Assembly (NCBI GenBank): GCA_943326975.2 | Contig: CALPVI020000079.1 | Location: 1 to 7,398 of the forward strand | DNA: 7,398 bases | Source of the DNA: Actinomyces viscosus | GTDB lineage: Bacteria; Bacteroidota; Bacteroidia; Flavobacteriales_D; Crocinitomicaceae | Direction: 5' to 3' | Shown: positions 6,508 through 7,398 of the stretch, one piece after another | Position numbering within the stretch: the stretch's first letter is position 1 | How the letters are laid out: every line of letters starts with the position of its first letter | The notes under the pieces: model-generated | What the model was told of the DNA's origin: nothing | The model's input: only the letters and a program-made list of their open reading frames with translations | Database searches by the model: none | Made by a program: the position numbers and the translations under genes

Positions 6508-7398
6508 ATGAAATCAATCATTTTTTTGAATATCCTTTTTTTATTCAATTTTCATTTCAATTATAGTCAAACTACTTTGCCTAGTGTATGGAGTTTCTCT
6601 CAGGTTAATTATCCGAAAGGTTGGTATGCGAATGGGACAAACTTTTATACTGGTTCTGGAAATTCTGCTCCTGCATGTAAGTTTGATACCCAAGGGGATA
6701 ATTTAATTATATCATTTTTAAACGAACCTTCTACTCTTCAATTTTATATAGGTGGTTACTTATTTTCAGGAGGTGAATTTATAGTAGAGGAGTCAAATGA
6801 TAGTTTGCTATGGAATGTGAATAAAAGTTTTAAAACTCTCAATTCTTCCTATCAAAAGTATATATTGAATTTGTCAATTCAAACTCGATTTGTACGCTTT
6901 TGTTATTTATCAAAAAATGCAGGAAATGTTGGGATAGATGATATTGAGATAAATCCGGTTAATGCTGTAAATACAGCCAAGATTTCAATTTATAATGATA
7001 CAATCGAGATTTATGATCAATCAATTATTCAATTTTCTTCTCCTTTAAATCAAACTTTAAGTATTCAACTAAAAATTGAAAATAAAGGAATAGATCCATT
7101 AATACTTTCAAGCTTTCAATTAATTGGTCAAGCAAAAAGTGATTATACTTTTGTTAATCAGTTGGATACCTTGAATTCTTTAGATGTTCGAATTTTGGAG
7201 ATTCATTTCCGTCCATCTGAAATTGGTGATCGAAATACCTTTTTAAAATTTAAGACTAATTCAGTAAACGCAGATAGTATTTCAATTTTCTTAAATGGTA
7301 TTGGCGGTAATTTTTCAACCGAACCCCAAATTAGACCATCTATTCTTTTATTTTCGGAAGTTAAAACCTATCGATTTAAAGGCGAATTAAATTCTGGA
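6508..7398 (+). CDS. Secreted multidomain protein, probable T9SS client (N-terminal 297 residues)
   Basis: The frame is open from ATG 6508 to the right edge, so the stop and any C-terminal sorting signal are outside the window. Residues 1-20 are a Sec signal peptide (MKSIIFLNILFLF, then NYS before Gln21). Residues 27-148 resemble a beta jelly-roll domain common in secreted Bacteroidota proteins: it opens with KGWYANG (37-43) and closes with the characteristic NVGIDDIEI (140-148). Residues 157-268 look like an Ig-like choice-of-anchor D/ASH domain, with ENKGIDPLIL (191-200), HFRPSEIGD (233-241) and FLNGIGG (261-267). From about 275 a third domain begins (LLFSEVKTYRF), reminiscent of the Fn3-like modules that precede enzymatic domains in flavobacterial exported proteins. 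No catalytic residues are visible yet. Type IX secretion is inferred from architecture and lineage. It is transcribed divergently from the S9 peptidase. Confidence 0.85.
   Translation, partial: MKSIIFLNILFLFNFHFNYSQTTLPSVWSFSQVNYPKGWYANGTNFYTGSGNSAPACKFDTQGDNLIISFLNEPSTLQFYIGGYLFSGGEFIVEESNDSLLWNVNKSFKTLNSSYQKYILNLSIQTRFVRFCYLSKNAGNVGIDDIEINPVNAVNTAKISIYNDTIEIYDQSIIQFSSPLNQTLSIQLKIENKGIDPLILSSFQLIGQAKSDYTFVNQLDTLNSLDVRILEIHFRPSEIGDRNTFLKFKTNSVNADSISIFLNGIGGNFSTEPQIRPSILLFSEVKTYRFKGELNSG

Noticed and set aside
1..7398. Search for CRISPR arrays, tRNA or rRNA genes, insertion sequences, toxin-antitoxin or defence genes
   Set aside because: No regularly spaced direct repeats, cloverleaf-like sequences, transposase motifs or defence-type domains were seen. 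The window is almost fully covered by five ordinary coding genes.

Overview
The window looks like chromosomal DNA of a low-GC member of the Bacteroidota, most likely a flavobacterium (order Flavobacteriales). The evidence is the strong A+T bias, two perfect copies of the Bacteroidota -7 promoter element TAnnTTTG, the absence of Shine-Dalgarno sequences, exported proteins whose signal peptides end in Ser-Gln, a DPP IV-type S9 peptidase, and an exported protein built like a type IX secretion system (T9SS) client. Genus and species cannot be fixed from the sequence alone.

Layout: (1) 1-1463, minus strand: a patatin-like phospholipase with a signal peptide and the beginning of a C-terminal outer-membrane barrel. 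It starts at TTG and runs off the left edge. (2) 1464-1516: a 53-bp divergent promoter region with one TAnnTTTG box per strand. (3) 1517-2713, plus strand: a THUMP-domain RNA methyltransferase of the RlmL N-terminal type. (4) 2714-2853: a convergent junction holding two hairpin terminators that share the stem core GCCTAAT/ATTAGGC. (5) 2854-4140, minus strand: citrate synthase (gltA). (6) 4141-4275: a very A+T-rich spacer without a clear terminator. (7) 4276-6444, minus strand: an exported dipeptidyl peptidase IV-like S9 peptidase. (8) 6445-6507: a short divergent promoter region with a 9-bp perfect dyad. (9) 6508-7398, plus strand: the N-terminal 297 residues of a large secreted multidomain protein, cut by the right edge.

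The genes do not form an evident pathway. Methyltransferase and citrate synthase are housekeeping functions (rRNA modification and TCA-cycle entry). The patatin/barrel protein, the peptidase and the truncated protein are cell-envelope or secreted products of the kind flavobacteria use to handle lipids and peptides. All five reading frames are intact where visible. I see no transposon, CRISPR array, tRNA, rRNA or phage gene, and no sign of a novel multi-gene system. The items most worth a second look are the TTG-started patatin gene, the back-to-back promoter boxes (one implying a leaderless mRNA), the paired terminators, the dyad at 6484-6505 and the truncated secreted protein.
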